Below are positions 7,487 to 9,617 of a DNA stretch of 9,617 nt, one piece after another. This stretch comes from an uncultured Oscillospiraceae bacterium (lineage in GTDB: Bacteria; Bacillota; Clostridia; Oscillospirales; Acutalibacteraceae): the NCBI GenBank assembly GCA_900547305.1, contig URGH01000080.1:1-9617 (forward strand). Reading direction: 5' to 3'. The translations under genes were made by a program, and so were the position numbers. The notes beneath the pieces were generated by a model. It was given only the letters and a program-made list of their open reading frames with translations, did no database searches and was not told the DNA's origin. The stretch's first letter is position 1. Every line of letters begins with the position of its first letter.

Positions 7487-7500
7487 GAGCAACGGTGTTC
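7487..7500 (+). promoter_or_regulatory. Candidate ANTAR-binding hexaloop hairpin in glnA leader
   Basis: GAGC, loop AACGGT and GTTC form a four-pair stem (one G-U). The loop has A at position 1 and G at position 4, and the block GCAACGGTGT matches the pattern GC-AAYGRY-GU seen twice before glnN. The loop bases are also the 5' arm of the larger stem at 7491-7550, so only one of the two structures can form. Confidence 0.5.
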
Positions 7501-7550
7501 GGTGATGTCAGGGGGCTTTTGTCCCCTTTAAGGCATCGGCGGGCACCGTT
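7491..7550 (+). promoter_or_regulatory. Nested stem structure in glnA leader, possible attenuator
   Basis: AACGGTG (7491-7497) pairs with CACCGTT (7544-7550). Inside it GATG (7504-7507) pairs with CATC (7534-7537), and innermost AGGGGGC pairs with GTCCCCT around a TTTT loop (7510-7527). TTTTAAATTT ends the structure, a weak U-tract, so termination is plausible but less clear than before glnN. The ribosome site AGGGAGGA (7567-7574) is not sequestered. I do not recognise a known metabolite riboswitch here. Confidence 0.5.
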
Positions 7551-7580
7551 TTAAATTTAAAATTACAGGGAGGAACGGCA

Positions 7581-8783
7581 ATGTATTCTTATGATGAGGT
7601 TATGACCTTTGTTGAGGAAGAGGACGTAAAGTTTATACGCCTTGCATTCTGTGATATTCACGGCAGACAGAAAAATATTTCAATAATGCCGTCTGAATTA
7701 AAGCGCGCCTTTACCTATGGCGTATCCTTTGACGCGTCTGCGGTGGCGGGCTTCGGCGATGTGGTGAAATCGGATTTATTTTTGCACCCCGACCCCTCTA
7801 CGCTCTCGGTTTTGCCGTGGCGACCCTCAAACGGCAGGGTGGTAAGAATGTTCTGCGATATTAAATACCCCGACGGCACTCGCTTTGAAAAGGACGGCAG
7901 ATATATTTTAATGCAGGCGGTTGAAAAAGCAAGGCAAGCCGGTATTTCCTGCTTTTTCGGCGCGGAATTTGAATTTTACCTGTTTAATCTTGATGATAAC
8001 GGCGAGCCGACCGACACCCCGTTTGATAAAGCGGGGTATATGGATATAGCGCCCGACGATAAGGGAGAAAACGTTCGCCGCGAGATATGCTTTAACCTGC
8101 TTGAAATGGGTATTTCCCCCGAAAGCTCCCACCATGAGGAAGGTCCCGGGCAGAACGAGATAGATTTCAGATACAGCACACCGCTTAACGCCGCCGATAA
8201 CGCGGTCACCTTTAAATCGGTCGTTCAGACCATTGCCCGCAGAAACGGGCTTTTCGCCGATTTTTCACCTAAGCCCTTAATGCACGAGAGCGGAAACGGG
8301 CTGCACATAAATGTATCCGTAAAGGCGGAAAACGGGGAAGATGTGACCGACAGCTTTATGGCGGGCGTGCTTGAACACACCGTTGAAATGACGGCGTTTT
8401 TAAACCCCGTGGCGGCGTCATACAAGCGTCTCGGCGAAAAGAAAGCGCCGAAATACGTTACCTGGTCGCCCGAGAACCGCTCGCAGTTAATACGCATACC
8501 CGCGGTTAAAAACGAAAGCAACCGCCGTATAGAGCTGCGTTCGCCCGACCCGGCGGCTAACCCCTACATTGCGTATGCCCTTATAATTTACGCGGGACTG
8601 GACGGAATAAAGCGCGGGTTAAAGCCCGCAGCGCCCTGCAACTGCAATTTGTTTACAGCCGACGGCAGCATTACCGATACGCTTGCGAATTTACCCGATA
8701 CGGTTGAAAAGGCACGCAACATTGCAAAAAACAGCGAGTTTATAAAACGCGTTTTGCCGGAGGGCTACGCCGAAAGCATTTAA
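7581..8783 (+). CDS. glnA: Short type I glutamine synthetase homologue
   Basis: A 400-residue protein that aligns along its whole length with type I glutamine synthetases (Bacillus enzyme 444). Metal and ATP/glutamate site elements are present: GAEFEFYLF (127-135), HHEEGPGQNEIDF (184-196), SGNGLHINVS (237-246), ENRSQLIRIP (298-307) and ELRSPDPAANP (318-328). Four things are unusual. The flap motif that reads PGYEAP in Bacillus is EKKAP (286-290), with Lys288 where the catalytic flap glutamate is expected. The position of feedback residue Arg62 is Asp60. DGSSIEGF reads DASAVAGF (51-58). The last 30 to 40 residues, which form the inter-ring helix in dodecamers, are absent, and the next gene begins 19 bases later, so this is not a frameshift. 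It may be a weak synthetase, another glutamate-amine ligase or a sensor. The ribosome site AGGGAGGA fixes the start. Confidence 0.88.
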   Translation: MYSYDEVMTFVEEEDVKFIRLAFCDIHGRQKNISIMPSELKRAFTYGVSFDASAVAGFGDVVKSDLFLHPDPSTLSVLPWRPSNGRVVRMFCDIKYPDGTRFEKDGRYILMQAVEKARQAGISCFFGAEFEFYLFNLDDNGEPTDTPFDKAGYMDIAPDDKGENVRREICFNLLEMGISPESSHHEEGPGQNEIDFRYSTPLNAADNAVTFKSVVQTIARRNGLFADFSPKPLMHESGNGLHINVSVKAENGEDVTDSFMAGVLEHTVEMTAFLNPVAASYKRLGEKKAPKYVTWSPENRSQLIRIPAVKNESNRRIELRSPDPAANPYIAYALIIYAGLDGIKRGLKPAAPCNCNLFTADGSITDTLANLPDTVEKARNIAKNSEFIKRVLPEGYAESI

Positions 8784-8802
8784 AAAAGGGGGAAAATAAC
8801 GG

Positions 8803-9390
8803 GTGTACCGCGATAAAGCAACTCTCAGCGCGCTTATAGTTTCCTCCTCTCAAAAGGCTACCGATTACCTGCAGGATATACTGTCACGGCTGCGGTTTTC
8901 GCCCGTGGCTAATGCTGTAAGCATTGCCGAAGCAAAGCGGCGGCAGCTTGAAAACCAGTTTGATTTGGTTATAATAAACGCCCCGCTGCCCGATGATTTC
9001 GGGCTGGAGTTTGCCGAAGGTCTTTGTACCGACAGCTCCGTGGGAGTTATACTTTTTGTTAAGGCGGAGCTGCTCGAGCAGGTAAGCTACAAGGTTGAGG
9101 ATTACGGCGTTTTAACCTTTTCGCGCCCCGGCACAAGGCAGAGCATTACAAGCGCAATTCGTCTTGCCGCGGCAACGCACAACCGATTATCGGCTTTTGA
9201 AAAGCGGGCGGTAAAGCTTGAATCCAAAATGAAGGAAATACGGCTTGTAAACCGTGCAAAGTGGCTGCTTATAGACCGCTATAATATGAGCGAAGAGGAA
9301 GCACACAAATACATAGAAAAAACCGCTATGGATAACTGCGCAACGCGCGGTGAAATAGCGGAAAATATAATAAGAACATACGAAAATTAG
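8803..9390 (+). CDS. ANTAR-domain RNA-binding regulator with degenerate receiver (NitR/NasT-like)
   Basis: A 195-residue cytoplasmic protein. Residues about 8-120 have the fold pattern of a response-regulator receiver but lack its chemistry. The usual acidic pair is SS in LIVSSS (11-16), the phosphorylated aspartate position is Asn59 (DLVIINAPLP), and the later lysine is replaced in FSRPG (106-110). A helical segment with coiled-coil character (about 130-148) leads to a typical ANTAR domain (about 137-192) with NRAKWLLIDRYNMSEEEAH (150-168) and AM (175-176). ANTAR domains bind hexaloop RNA hairpins and block terminators, and matching hairpins lie before glnN and glnA. The start is GTG, 19 bp after glnA, with GGGGG upstream, so the two are co-transcribed. 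The pair resembles glnA-nitR of Clostridium saccharobutylicum as I recall it. Confidence 0.9.
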   Translation: MYRDKATLSALIVSSSQKATDYLQDILSRLRFSPVANAVSIAEAKRRQLENQFDLVIINAPLPDDFGLEFAEGLCTDSSVGVILFVKAELLEQVSYKVEDYGVLTFSRPGTRQSITSAIRLAAATHNRLSAFEKRAVKLESKMKEIRLVNRAKWLLIDRYNMSEEEAHKYIEKTAMDNCATRGEIAENIIRTYEN

Positions 9391-9406
9391 AAAGAGGCAA
9401 GGGAAA

Positions 9407-9617
9407 ATGGAAGGTACGGTTAAAAAAACAAAGTATATTTTTGTAACGGGCGGCGTTGTATCGGGGCTTGGCAAGGGCATTACCGCCGCCAGTCTCGGCA
9501 GACTTTTAAAGGCGCGCGGGCTAAAGGTGGCGGCGCAAAAGCTCGACCCCTATATAAATGTTGACCCCGGCACCATGAGCCCCTATCAGCACGGTGAAGT
9601 TTATGTCACCGAGGACG
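9407..9617 (+). CDS. pyrG: CTP synthase, N-terminal part (runs off the window)
   Basis: Only the first 70 codons are visible. CTP synthase makes CTP from UTP using ATP and the amide of glutamine. The synthetase domain starts with the nucleotide loop FVTGGVVSGLGKGI (12-25), followed by KLDPYINVDPGTMSP (45-59) and QHGEVYVTEDG (61-71), all diagnostic of PyrG, including the magnesium-binding aspartate of the last motif. The ATG lies 16 bases after the ANTAR gene, with AAGGG (9399-9403) closely upstream, so it is probably in the same operon. Its C-terminal glutaminase domain lies outside the window. As a glutamine consumer it fits the locus, though pyrG also occurs in many other contexts. Confidence 0.95.
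   Translation, partial: MEGTVKKTKYIFVTGGVVSGLGKGITAASLGRLLKARGLKVAAQKLDPYINVDPGTMSPYQHGEVYVTED

Noticed and set aside
7481..7560. Known glutamine riboswitch or other metabolite riboswitch before glnA
   Set aside because: The glutamine-binding RNAs I know are mainly cyanobacterial, and I cannot match their conserved cores here. The visible structure is explained better by an ANTAR-type hairpin plus a competing stem.

Overview
This is a nitrogen-assimilation locus from a low-to-mid GC Firmicute, most likely an anaerobic gut-type clostridium (Oscillospirales or a relative). The evidence is a type III glutamine synthetase, a DapL-type lysine pathway enzyme, consensus sigma-A promoters, purine-rich ribosome binding sites, a glnA plus ANTAR-regulator pair, and short GCTCCCTC-type palindromic repeats that I recall as common in such genomes. 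The taxonomic call is inference.

The window has two divergent transcription units that start from one control region (about 7058-7580). The leftward unit reads glnN (type III glutamine synthetase), amt (ammonium channel with a PII sensor domain fused at its C-terminus), asnB (glutamine-dependent asparagine synthetase) and dapL (LL-diaminopimelate aminotransferase), all on the minus strand. A palindromic repeat element sits between amt and asnB, and two more hairpin repeats lie beyond dapL at the left edge. The rightward unit reads a short type I glutamine synthetase homologue, an ANTAR-domain RNA-binding regulator with a degenerate receiver domain, and the 5' end of pyrG (CTP synthase), which runs off the window.

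Each unit has a perfect TTGACA-N17-TATAAT promoter and a structured untranslated leader. Three small hairpins in the leaders (two before glnN, one before glnA) share the pattern GC-AAYGRY-GU: a six-base loop with A at position 1 and G at position 4, as in known ANTAR protein targets. Each shares bases with the 5' arm of a larger stem, so the two structures are mutually exclusive. In the glnN leader both larger stems look like transcription terminators. The natural model is that the ANTAR protein encoded downstream of glnA binds these loops and lets RNA polymerase read through into both units.

The genes form a coherent set: ammonium uptake with built-in sensing, ammonium capture into glutamine, and glutamine use for asparagine and CTP, with DapL supplying lysine and cell-wall precursor. 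The most interesting points are the repeated single hexaloop-attenuator modules, the short GlnA with substitutions at the active-site flap and feedback positions, the regulator that seems unable to be phosphorylated, and the Amt-PII fusion.
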